From: Lotus japonicus
Taxonomy: Eukaryota > Streptophyta > Magnoliopsida > Fabales > Fabaceae
DNA: 64,000 nucleotides
Reading direction: 5' to 3'
Assembly (NCBI RefSeq): GCF_012489685.1
Contig: NC_080045.1
Span: forward strand, 873,001 to 937,000
Shown: in pieces, positions 44,872-55,718 of the stretch
Layout: the number at the start of each line of letters is the position of its first letter
Numbering within the stretch: the stretch's first letter is position 1
Program-made: the position numbers and the translations under genes
The notes under the pieces: generated by a model
The model's input: the letters and a program-made list of their open reading frames with translations, nothing else
What the model was told of the DNA's origin: nothing
Databases searched by the model: none

Positions 44872-47863
44872 GCCTGGAGGCGAAGTTGGCTTTGGAGGAA
44901 ATGAAAAGGGTAAAATTGTTGGTACTGGTACTATTTGTGTAGATAGTAGTCCATGCATTGATAATGTGTTATTGGTAGACGGCTTAACACATAACTTATT
45001 GTCTATAAGTCAATTAGCTGACAAGGGTTATGATGTTATATTCAATCAAAAGTCCTGCCGGGCTGTAAGTCAAATCGATGGCTCTGTTCTGTTTAACAGC
45101 AAGAGGAAGAACAACATTTATAAGATCAGATTATCTGAGTTGGAGGCTCAGAATGTGAAGTGCCTTCTGTCTGTTAATGAAGAGCAGTGGGTATGGCATA
45201 GACGGTTAGGGCATGCTAGTATGAGAAAGATTTCTCAGCTGAGCAAGCTAAACCTTGTCAGGGGCTTACCCAATCTGAAGTTCGCTTCAGACGCTCTCTG
45301 TCAAGCATGTCAGAAAGGCAAATTCACAAAAGTCCCTTTCAAGGCAAAGAATGTTGTCTCAACCTCAAGGCCGTTGGAACTTCTGCATATCGACCTTTTT
45401 GGACCAGTGAAAACTGAGTCTATAGGTGGCAAGAGATATGGGATGGTTATCGTTGATGACTATAGCCGCTGGACATAGGTAAAGTTTCTAACCCGCAAGG
45501 ATGAGTCTCATGCTGTGTTCTCTACCTTCATTGCTCAAGTGCAAAACGAGAAGGCTTGTAGGATTGTGCGTGTCAGAAGTGACCATGGTGGAGAGTTTGA
45601 GAATGACAAGTTTGAGAGTCTGTTTGATTCCTATGGAATTGCACATGATTTCTCTTGTCCCAGAACTCCTCAACAAAATGGTGTTGTTGAGAGGAAGAAC
45701 AGAACTCTTCAGGAGATGGCTAGAACCATGCTCCAAGAAACTGGCATGGCTAAGCACTTTTGGGAAGAGCCAGTAAATACAGCATGTTACATTCAGAACA
45801 GAATCTCTGTGAGACCAATTCTGAATAAGACTCCTTATGAATTGTGGAAGAACATAAAACCCAACATTTCTTATTTTCATCCTTTTGGCTGTGTTTGTTA
45901 TGTTCTCAATACTAAGGATAGATTGCATAAATTTGATGCTAAGTCTTCTAAGTGTCTATTACTTGGTTATTCTGAGAGATCTAAAGGTTTTAGATTTTAT
46001 AATACTGATGCTAAGACTATTGAAGAATCTATTCATGTTAGATTTGACGATAAGCTTGACTCTGACCAGTCAAAGCTAGTTGAGAAGTTTGCAGATTTAA
46101 GCATTAATGTTTCTGACAAAGGCAAAGCTCCAGAGGAAGCTGAGCCAGAGGAAGATGAACCAGAGGAAGAAGCTGGTCCCTCTAACTCACAAACTCTGAA
46201 GAAGAGCAGAATCACTGCAGCTCACCCTAAGGAATTGATTCTGGGCAATAAAGACGAACCAGTCAGAACCAGATCAGCCTTCAGACCCTCTGAAGAGACC
46301 TTGCTCAGTCTGAAAGGATTGGTGTCCTTAATTGAACCCAAGTCCATAGATGAAGCTCTTCAGGACAAGGATTGGATTCTGGCTATGGAAGAAGAATTGA
46401 ATCAATTCTCCAAGAACGATGTTTGGAGCTTAGTGAAGAAGCCTGAGAGTGTCCATGCAATTGGAACAAAATGGGTATTCAGAAACAAGCTGAATGAGAA
46501 AGGAGATGTAGTCAGAAACAAGGCAAGGCTAGTTGCTCAAGGCTACAGCCAGCAGGAAGGAATAGACTACACTGAAAAATTTGCTCCAGTAGCAAGACTG
46601 GAGGCAATCAGACTGTTGAACTCTTTTTCAGTGAATCACAACATAGTTTTACATCAGATGGACGTGAAGAGTGCCTTCCTAAATGGTTATATTTCAGAGG
46701 AAGTCTATGTTCATCAACCCCCAGGTTTTGAAGATGAGAAGAAGCCAGACCACGTGTTCAAATTGAAGAAATCACTCTATGGTCTGAAGCAAGCTCCCAG
46801 AGCATGGTATGAGAGACTCAGCTCATTCCTTCTGGAATATGAGTTTGTAAGGGGTAAAGTAGATACAACTCTCTTTTGCAAGACTTATAAAGATGATATC
46901 TTAATTGTGCAAATTTATGTTGATGATATTATATTTGGTTCTGCTAATCAATCTCTATGCAAAGAATTTTCTGAGATGAAGCAGGCTGAATTTGAGATGA
47001 GTATGATGGGAGAATTAAAGTACTTTCTGGGAATACAAGTTGATCAAACACCAGAAGGAACACATATCCATCAGAGCAAGTACACTAAAGAACTTCTGAA
47101 GAAGTTCAATATGCTGGAATCTACAGTGGCCAAGACTCCAATGCATCCTACATGCATTCTGGAGAAAGAAGATAAAAGTGGTAAAGTATGTCAGAAGCTC
47201 TATCGTGGCATGATAGGTTCACTTCTATACTTAACTGCATCTAGGCCAGACATACTATTTAGTGTTCATTTATGTGCTCGTTTCCAATCAGATCCAAGGG
47301 AAACCCACTTAACTGTTGTTAAGAGGATCCTAAGGTATCTGAAAGGCACCACTAACCTTGGCTTGATGTATAAGAAAACATCAGAGTATAAGCTTTCAGG
47401 TTATTGTGATGCTGATTATGCTGGAGATAGAACAGAGAGAAAAAGTACTTCTGGAAATTGTCAATTTCTAAGAAGCAATCTAGTCTCATGGGCAAGAAAG
47501 AGGCAATCAACCATTGCACTATCAACTGCAGAGGCAGAATATATCTCAGCAGCAATATGCAGCACTCAGATGCTCTGGATGAAACATCAGCTGGAGGATT
47601 ATCAGATCCTTGAGAGCAATATCCCAATCTATTGTGATAACACTGCTGCAATCTCATTGAGTAAGAATCCTATCTTGCATTCAAGGGCAAAGCACATTGA
47701 GGTAACGTATCACTTTATTAGAGATTATGTACAGAAGGGCGTACTTCTTCTGAAGTTTGTTGATACTGACCATCAATGGGCAGATATCTTTACAAAGCCC
47801 TTAGCAGAGGATAGATTTAATTTTATTCTGAAAAATCTGAACATGGACTTTTGTCCAAAGTGA
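44759..47863 (+). pseudogene. Copia pol: PR-IN-RT-RNase H, plus-strand copy
   Basis: 1034 codons. Protease DSG at residue 18 (QDSGCSRHMTG); integrase zinc finger WHRRLGH...CQACQKG; integrase core [15 protein letters not shown] (about 272) and NGVVERKN (about 307); [11 protein letters not shown] (about 635) and YVDDIIFG (about 719); RNase [10 protein letters not shown] (about 880) and [10 protein letters not shown] single TGG-to-TAG change at 45476-45478 in SRWTWVKFL of the integrase core ends the frame. All other catalytic motifs are intact. The frame is +1 relative to gag, as in the nested copy. Confidence 0.95.
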
Positions 47864-48309
47864 AGATGGATCAGAACCTCTGACTATGATACTTCTTGAT
47901 CAGAAGATGTCTAGTCCAGAAGGTAACTCAATCAGAGTGTGTGTACCCATTGGTACTGACTCTGAAGCTGAGACAGCAACACGTGTGTCAGTATTTCTGA
48001 TGCATAGTTCCTTGTGTCCGTGTGACAGTCTGTCATGATTGCGTGTAGATGTGCTTCTCTCCTGTGTGTGATATGTGTATTTACCGTTAATATCTATCTT
48101 TAATTTTCAACCGTTGATCTTAAATTGCTTTTTGAATCAACAACGGTTATTTGTCAAAACCCACTATACACACACGATCTCCTTCACTTCCGTTTTTTTA
48201 CTCTCTCTCTCTCTTGCTATTTCAAAAACCGCTTATCCTCGATTTCTCTCTCGATCTCTCTTCATCTTTCAACCTTCATCTTCTACCTAAACCTTCAACC
48301 GCTTCAAAA
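47864..48309 (+). other. Spacer between pol and the extra ORF (plus-strand copy)
   Basis: 446 bp with a CT microsatellite (about 48201-48214) near the 3' end, similar to 16047-16489. No splice or promoter signal that I can support. Confidence 0.65.
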
Positions 48310-51201
48310 ATGGTGAGTCAAACCATAAGAGCTACTGCAGATGCAACCCAGTTCCCTCATATGGTAGTTGGTCTAGCAACAGGTCAAAGGGGTCCTGAGA
48401 ATCCGACACAAGATCAAGGTCAAGCTCAAGAGCAGATTATTCCGATTGCAGAACGGGGCTGTGTCGTTCACTGCGTATATGCTCCTGAGGAACTTCAAGT
48501 CCTGGCAGAATGGAGATTCGACCTCGACAACCTTTCTACGAATGGGTATGATCTTCGTCCTGAAGTCCAAGTTCAAGGTTGGGGAAATTACTTCAACAGG
48601 CTTCGAGGACCGGTGTATGATAAACTGATCAAGGAATTCTGGAAGCACGCCGACTGCGATGATACTCAGGTGGTATCTCACATTCTTGGAAGAAAGATCA
48701 TCATCACAGAGAAGTCTTTCGTGAACCTGCTGGGTGCAGAAACTGCTTTTGGGTATCGTTTCCAATTCACTGAATCAAAGCTGAAACCCAAGACGAAGGA
48801 TGAGACCAACAAGGCCCTGTACACCAATTACAAACCGGGCAAGACGAATTACAAGGTGATGGACCTTCATCCCAAGCTCAGGATCTGGCACAAGATTTTG
48901 CTCCACTGCATAAACCAGAGACCAAAGGGCAGTTCCCCAGACTACATCAACTTCAACCAGAAGGCGATGTTGTTCTTCATCCAAGACAAGAAGAAGATCT
49001 GCCTTCCCTACTTCCTGTTCTCCTACTTGAAGGAGTGTATCCGGAAGTCTCGTACCACTGCCTCCATCAAGTCAGCAATCAAGTATATTCCCTTCGGGAG
49101 ACTGTTGTCTGATCTCTTCATTGAGAGTGGCCTCATTCAAGATCTGATAAATGCTGGATGCACAGAGGATCTGACCACCATTGTCAGTGATGTCTTCACT
49201 GCAAATTCTCTAAAGAAAATGGGCCTAGTCAAGAAGAAGATTGCTCCTGCCCATGAAGACACATCTTCTGAGATCAGAAGTAGAAGGGTGCCTCTGAATG
49301 ACTACCCTCTGTGGACACAGGCTGACAATCCTGAAGCCATTAGGAGCTATGTTGAAGACCTAAGGGCTCAAGGCTTTGAAATTGATCTCGATGAATTTTT
49401 CAGCAGACTGCCGCCAGCTCCAGAGTTTCCTTCTCCTATCAATAAGAAAGCTCAGAGGAAGATGATCCTAGAAGAATCTTCTGAGGAATCAGATGTCCTT
49501 CTGATCAAAAAGAAGAAGGCTGGTCAATCCAAGAGAAAGCATGATGAAACCAGCAAGCCCGATGATGGTGATGATGGTGATAATGAGGATGGTCCTCCTA
49601 AGAAGAAGAAGAAGCAGGTCAGAATTGTGGTGAAGCCTACTCGGGTGGAACCTGTTGCTGAAGTGATCAGAAGGATTGAAACTCCTGCTAGAGTGACAAG
49701 ATCATCAGCACATTCAAGTAAGTCTGCAGTTGCTTCTGATGATGATTTGAATTTATTTGATGCACTCCCCATATCAGCCATGCTCAAACACTCTTCAAAT
49801 CCCCTCACTCCTATTCCTGAGTCCCAACCAGCTGCACAAACCACCTCTCCACCACATTCCCCAAGGTCTTCATTTTTTCAACCTTCTCCTACTGAAGCAC
49901 CTCTCTGGAATTTGCTCCAGAACCAACCCTCTAGGCCAGAAGAACCAACCTCTCCCATTACCATCCCGTACAACCCATTAACTTCTGAACCCATCATTCA
50001 TGAGAAACCAGAGCCTAACCCAACATAACCTGGACCCAGAACTTCTGATCACTTTGTCCCAAGAGCATCAGAACGTCTGGCTCTCAGAACCAGGGATACA
50101 GACTCTTCCACAGCCCTTACACCCGTATCCTTCCCAACAAATGTTGCTGATTCTTCTCCTTCCAACAACTCTGAATCCCTTCGAAAATTCATGTAAGTTA
50201 GGAAAGAAAAGGTGTCTACCTTAGAAGAATATTATCTCACTTGTCCAAGCCCTAGGAGATATCCTGGCCCTAGACCTGAACGTCTAGTTGACCCAGATGA
50301 ACCTATCTTGGCCAATCCTTTACATGAGGCAGACCCTTTGGCTCAACAAGCTCACCCTGCACCTGACCAACAAGAGCCTATTCAACCAGAACCTGAACCA
50401 GAACAATCTGTGTCTAACCAATCATCAGTTAGATCACCCCATCCTCTGGTTGAAACTTCAGAACCTCACCTTGGAACCTCTGAACCAAATGCTCAAATGT
50501 TTAACATTGGCTCTCCACAAGGTGCCTCTGAAGCTCACAGCAGCAATCACCCAGCCTCTCCTGAAACCAACCTCTCAATCATTCCTTACACTCACCTCCG
50601 ACCCACATCTCTCTCTGAGTGCATCAATATTTTCTATCATGAAGCCTCTTTGATGCTACGCAATGTGCAAGGTCAGACTGACCTAAGCGAGAATGCTGAA
50701 AATGTGGCTGAAGAGTGGAACAATCTGGGCACTTGGCTAGTGGCTCAAGTTCCAGTTATGATGCAGCTCCTGCATGCAGAAGGAAGTCAGAGGATCGAGG
50801 CTGCAAAGCAAAGGTTTGCTAGAAGGGTTGCTCTTCATGAACAAGAACAGAGACATAAGCTACTTGAAGCTATTGAAGAAGCCAAAAGAAAGAAAGAACA
50901 GGCAGAAGAAGCTGCACGTCAAGCAGCCGCTCAAGCTGAACAAGCCAGATTAGAGGCAGAACGACTTGAAGCTGAGGCTGAAGCCCTTAGATGCCAAGCA
51001 CTTGCACCAGTAGTGTTTACTCCTGCTGCTTCTGCTTCCATTCCAGCTCCTCAAGCTGCTCAGAATGTTCCTTCCAGTTCTGCTCAGTCAAGCTCGTCCA
51101 GACTCGACATCATGGAACAACGTCTTGACACTCATGAATCCATGCTACTTGAAATGAAGCACATGATGATGGAACATCTGCGTCGATCTGATAAACCCTA
51201 G
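48310..51201 (+). pseudogene. Extra ORF after pol, plus-strand copy (964 codons, two stops)
   Basis: Starts MVSQTIRATADATQF (AAAATGG context) and ends LRRSDKP. Stops at 50026-50028 and 50194-50196; the nested copy reads Glu at both. Conserved N-terminal domain (about 55-330), Lys-rich motifs (KKKAGQSKRKHDE, KKKKKQVRIV), Pro/Ser-rich centre and a C-terminal Ala/Glu coiled coil (EEAARQAAAQAEQARLEAER). In soybean SIRE1 this position holds an ORF described as env-like; here I see no signal peptide or membrane helix, and the basic motifs suit a nuclear or nucleic-acid-binding role better. Confidence 0.85.
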
Positions 51202-51400
51202 TTTTAGGATCTCTTCGCTTTTCTTTTTCTTTAACTTTGTTTTATTTTGTTAATTTCTGTTTCTTTTTCTTTATTTATTCTACTTTGTTCGTTTGTGATT
51301 ATCTATGCTTATCTATATATATTTTTGTCACATATGCTTGCAAAAATCTTTTTATTCATAATCTCTTTATGTTTACATCATACATAATTTTTCCTAAAGT

Positions 51401-51795
51401 CTAGAATGGAGGATCCTTCCTCATTCTTCTGCACTCCTGGCGCTGCTCTGACCTATCCTTCTCTCCAGACGCTCCAGTGCATACTGGATGTTGTTGAGCC
51501 TGTCTTTTAGCTCATCCCTCTCCAGAATCTCTTCTGCAGTCTTGAGCTTCTCTTCCAAAATCTCTCTTTCTTCCAGCAGCTTGAGTTCAAGCTGGCTGAG
51601 TTCTTGCACCTCCTCCACGAAGGCAAGAAATTCCCTCAGGTCTCTCTTCAACTCTGGACGCAGGTCCTCCTCCAGCAGTGTCCGTGTTAGCTCCGAGATG
51701 GTCTTTGTACCCTCTGGATGCCTGATGTTCAGGATTAAGTCCTCCTCAAAGGCCTTCTTTCTCAGCTCTTCTAGTGCTACGATGTATGATGCCAT
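51401..51795 (-). pseudogene. Antisense coiled-coil ORF, plus-strand copy (frameshifted at the C-terminus)
   Basis: Starts MASYIVALEELRKKAFEEDL at 51795 and follows the nested copy until LERLE. A 2-bp insertion (GAGAGA for GAGA, about 51463) then shifts the frame, so the terminal RRMRRDPPF is lost in the read product, although its codons remain in the DNA down to 51401. The open frame also extends 16 codons upstream (MERKVSF...), but the MASYIV start is the one conserved in all three copies. Confidence 0.8.
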
Positions 51796-51846
51796 TTTTT
51801 TACTGAAAATTGTTCGAGTTGTGAAGCTTACCTTTCTCTCCAACGC

Positions 51847-51854
51847 TTTATATA
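51847..51854 (-). promoter_or_regulatory. TATA box of the antisense ORF (plus-strand copy)
   Basis: Complement TATATAAA, about 52 bp before the ATG, as in the other two copies. Confidence 0.7.
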
Positions 51855-52580
51855 AGCTTCACTTTCTCTCTGAAAGTTAATGCTCCTACAGTTTCTCGAG
51901 GTTAAGTTCTTGGTAACTGACCCTCCTCTTTACTTCCTTGGCCGGTGGTAAACGTTCTTATCTTGCATTAACTCTTCTATTTATTTCGCCTAACTCTGAT
52001 TCTTACTTCGTTTTCATTTTCTTTAAACTTAGACCTTCTCTAAGGGGGAGTACCTTGTACTTCAAGCTAAGTTTTTCACACCCCAAGCTTTTTGCTTATG
52101 ACAAAAAGGGGGAGTAAACCCAGTTTTTGATGTGTAAGATGTGTTAGTGTGATTTATTTTTCTTTTGGAGAATTTAAGAGTTCCACCTTTATGACCATAG
52201 ATGTGTCACTGGGCAAATACAAGGAATACATTTCACTTCTTCTTAAGTGATTCTAATTTGACTCTGATACCCAAGACTCTGATACCTTGTCCGTGACTCT
52301 GATTACTTATGCGCTCTGATTACTCTATTTTCATCCATGTCATAAGTTTTTCACTCTGAACTCTTATATCATTTAGCTCAGAATCTAGACTTTACTAATG
52401 TTTTCATCAAGTATTAGATTCAGGGGGAGCTAAGCTCAGAATCAAGCAGTGACTTGACTTCAGAATGAGCAAGATAAACTATTCACATCAGGATAAGTCT
52501 TATTCTATATCTTTAAACTCTGAGTGAATTCAGTTTAATGTTTAAGAATTGTTCATCAAAAATCTTAGTTTTGTCATCAT
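51855..52580. other. Non-coding spacer between antisense ORF and PPT (plus-strand copy)
   Basis: No long frame. PPT-like purine runs ACAAAAAGGGGGAG at 52101-52114 and AAGGGGGAG near 52040. Dense in CTCTGAT/TCAGAAT words. Confidence 0.72.
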
Positions 52581-52595
52581 CAAAAAGGGGGAGAT
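52581..52595 (+). other. Polypurine tract (plus-strand copy)
   Basis: CAAAAAGGGGGAGAT directly before the 3' LTR. Confidence 0.92.
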
Positions 52596-53844
52596 TGTAA
52601 GATCAAGTTTTGATCTAGTAGTACAACTCTATGTTTTGATGATTACAAGTTAACCTTTTGATATGAACAATTGTGGTACTCTAACGTGTTTTTCTGAGTG
52701 TGCTATTTACAGGCTCTGACCTCAACTCAATCTCACACAAATCAGAAGCACTGTATATAAAGAGCGACCCAAGCAACGCTTTCGCATTCACCATGTTCAG
52801 TATGAACAGTGGAAAAGCTTCAGAAATTCTGAAGTTATACAAACTCTGATGTGGACTCAGTCACTAGAAGTTCTGAAGATCCAGAAAGTCTGATAACCAA
52901 GAAACACTGAAGGCTCAGATATTCTGATGGTATAGAAGATTCTGAAGATCCAGAAGCTGATTAGTGAAATTCTGATGTCCAGAAGCAAGATACTCTGAAG
53001 ACCATGTACTTCCCTCTGAGTTCAGAATCAGAAGAAACAATGGTCAGAGGATCTGGGCTTTCCCTCTGACTCTGATCAACCGGCTTCACAAGTTCCAATA
53101 TGAAGCATTCCCCTGATCAGAAGTCTCCTAGGTTTAAAGGTCAAGTCGCTATCCAAGTACAAAAGCAACTGTACCTCCCTGACGACCTACCTAACAGTCT
53201 CAGACATAGCAGAAGCTGGATTTTCCAGAACTGCCCTCCAACGGTAGCATTTTCCATGCAACGCTCAACCCTAATCCTTGGAATATATAAAGAGGCTGAA
53301 GACTGAAAGAAGCGGCTAGAAGCATTCACATACGCGCAAGACAATTTCAAATTCTTCTAAGCTTTCTTTCATCTGAAATTCATTGAGTTTACTATTAGCT
53401 TTTTAGAAGCAAATCTCTTGTAAACAATTCTTTGATAAACAATTTGTTTAGTTCCTTTAGGAGATCAAGGTTGATCGGATCCTAGAGAAGACTAAGAGAT
53501 TGTAATTGTGAGCTAAGTCAGTGTAATTGTTAGTCACTTGTAGGTTTCAAGTGTGAGCTAAGTCAGTGTAATTGATAGTCACTTGTAGGTTTCAAGTGCA
53601 GTTGTAACTCTTACCTGATTAGTGGATTGCCTTCATTCTAAGAAGGAAGAAATCACCTTAACGGGTGGACTGGAGTAGCTTGAGTGATTTTTCAAGTGAA
53701 CCAGGATAAAATCCTTGTGTGCTTTTCTATCTCTTATCTTTAGCACTTAAAGTTCTCGAAAGATTTGTCAAAATCTTTAAGGTGGAAGCTTTATACTGAA
53801 AACGTTATTCAGACCCCCCCTTTCTACCGTTTTTCATACCTTCA
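52596..53844 (+). repeat. 3' LTR of the plus-strand SIRE-type element
   Basis: 1249 bp, 41 bp longer than the 5' LTR because the segment GTGAGCTAAGTCAGTGTAAT to the end of GTTTCAAGTG is duplicated in tandem at about 53509-53600. Otherwise it matches 41681-42888 closely. Confidence 0.95.
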
Positions 53845-54366
53845 GATATTGTTTATGATGATGAGTTATTGTTATGATTGTTTTCATAACTTATGTTATT
53901 GATGTTGTCTATAACTTATGATGTTGAGATGTTGTTGAATGGTGCGTTCTGACGCGACTTCGGAGTGGAGATTCATTGATCTGGTGATCTTTGATATTTC
54001 GGGTTGGATGAACAACCCTAGGCAAGTCCAAACTCAAGGTTTGAGACTTAGCCATTTGTTGTGTACTTAGACTTTCCCCGGGAATTGCTTTTGGTGGGGT
54101 TTTTGGAAAAAACTTAGAATGGAACAGATTTTGAAAACTAGAGACTTTGGGAAACTTAGACTTTGAGAAATAAACTCATAACTTGACTAATTCGAATTGA
54201 AACAATTTTTATTAACGTTTAAGCATAGGAGAACTGAAGGGGAAAATATTTACGAAAGACGGGGAAAAGTCGACTTTTGTTGTGGGTTTTGGAATTGGGG
54301 AAAGCCACTGAGGTGAGCTACGGTGATGATTGAAAGTCACCGAGTACTCTAGTACTCTTGTTGTTC

Positions 54367-54563
54367 GAGTTGTGTTGTATTGACCGACACTAACTCTGGG
54401 TTTTGGGTGTTGGAGTTGTGTTGTATTGACCGACACTAACTCCGAGTCGTGTTGTATTGACCGACACTGACTCTGGGCTTTGTTTGTGGGTTTTGTTGTG
54501 CGAGTTGTGTTGTATTGACTGACACTAACTCCGAGTTGTGTTGTATTGACCGACACTAACTCT
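54367..54563 (+). repeat. Hairpin minisatellite class II, right arm
   Basis: Five units of GTGTTGTATTGACCGACAC. The outer arms stay paired: GAGTT/AACTC four times and GAGTC/GACTC once (near 54445), a compensated T-to-C/A-to-G change. Confidence 0.85.
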
Positions 54564-54641
54564 TGGGTTTTTGATATTGGGTTTTGAGCTAAACACTTGT
54601 GTGGTGATGATTCGATGTTTGGCTAACCATATTGCATCAAT

Positions 54642-54845
54642 CGGGTGAATAACGGGAATGGTTCACCTGTGCATCTCATGGTGAATAACGGGAATGGTTC
54701 ACCAATGCATTAATGATGAATAACGGGAATGGTTCATCATACGGTGAATAACGGGAATGGTTCACCAAGGATGAATAACGGGAATGGTTCATCCATAGTG
54801 AAGAACGGGAATGCTTCACTTGTGGCGAACGGGAACGCGTCACAA
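54642..54845 (+). repeat. Hairpin minisatellite class I, right arm
   Basis: Six clear units and one degenerate unit with the constant loop TAACGGGAATGG. Stems: GGTGAA/TTCACC (three), GATGAA/TTCATC (two, one extended to ATGATGAA/TTCATCAT) and GTGAAG/CTTCAC (one). Confidence 0.87.
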
Positions 54846-55718
54846 TCCGGATCATATTGATTTCATTTCACGCATACATTCATTCTGACTGGGATTGTGT
54901 GCTGTTTGATTTATTGAAGCATTGTTAGAGCCATAACATGCTTGGATTATCTATATGTTTATATAACAACATATATATCTATACCCCATACCACATGTTG
55001 AGTGTATTTCTACTTTATTCCGTGAGTTGACCCTAGCGCCTTGGCTTTGGTTGCATGTTTGTGTTTGGGCGGTCGGCCTGCTGCCAGATGTCGACGGTGG
55101 ACTGGGTTCGATGGTTTCTCCCTCGGGGGGGATTAGGTTTGAGTTGGAGGACCGTTCTGACGAGCGTGGACGTCTGACGGAGGGAGTTCTACGACGCATG
55201 GAGCTGAGCCTCAACTTGCCGTCTTCAGTTCGCTGTGTACTGGGTTATGTGAGCAGTTATGGGAGGGTAGGTTTAGGCAGGCATCATATTTTGTGAAGAG
55301 CTCTGATTCGTTTTGCTTTTGGGACAGGGTAGGTTCCCGACGCATGGCTTTTCGTGTGGTTCTCTTATTGAGGGATCACAGTGAGTTAGTCGGACAGTAG
55401 GGGTTTTGCTTAGGCCATTTTGAGGCCGACTTTCTACTAGTGGATTGTAGTTACAACTTTCTTACTCAAACTTCTGGGTCTGTATATATTTGCCTACGGG
55501 CACACTACTTTGGAGTCACTGCGAGTGCGAGTGAAGGGAGAGTGCAGCTGAGGCTGTACACGTGTATATATTTGTATATTGGTTAGTTAGTGTTGGGTTA
55601 TATCTTTATTTTCTATCGCTTTATTTAAAAGGAATCAAAAAAAAAATTAAATTACCTGTTTTCCGCGTAGAGTTTATTTTTGGTTACTAAAGTGACACCC
55701 GGAAATCGGGGTGTTACA

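Larger units (their letters stand above)
41681..53844 (+). mobile_element. Complete SIRE-type copia element, plus strand
   Basis: 12,164 bp with target duplication GATAT at 41676-41680 and 53845-53849. 5' LTR 41681-42888, PBS, gag 42961-44871, pol 44759-47863, extra ORF 48310-51201, antisense ORF 51795-51401, PPT, 3' LTR 52596-53844. The nested minus-strand copy at 10552-22674 has the same gene lengths to the base. One nonsense change in gag, one in pol and two in the extra ORF, plus a 2-bp insertion in the antisense ORF, leave it non-autonomous. LTRs are nearly identical apart from one tandem duplication, so it is young. Confidence 0.97.
53845..55718 (+). mobile_element. Right arm of the inverted LTR pair, remainder
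   Basis: Starts with the duplicated GATAT, continues the LTR interrupted at 41680 and ends GGAAATCGGGGTGTTACA against satellite. It is the inverted counterpart of 37758 to about 39950. A coding-like segment (about 55080-55296, SMVSPSGGIRFELEDR...VLRRMELSLNLPSS) has an in-frame gap of 25 codons relative to the solo-LTR copy. Confidence 0.88.

Noticed and set aside
48151..48309. Upstream extension of the extra ORF (MSKPTIHTRS...)
   Set aside because: This part is CT-repeat leader and changes by indels among copies; the ATG at 48310 has a better context and is conserved.
37758..55718. TIR DNA transposon with TGTAACACC ends
   Set aside because: Comparison with the solo LTRs shows the ends are LTR 3' ends in opposite orientation; there is no target duplication and no transposase.
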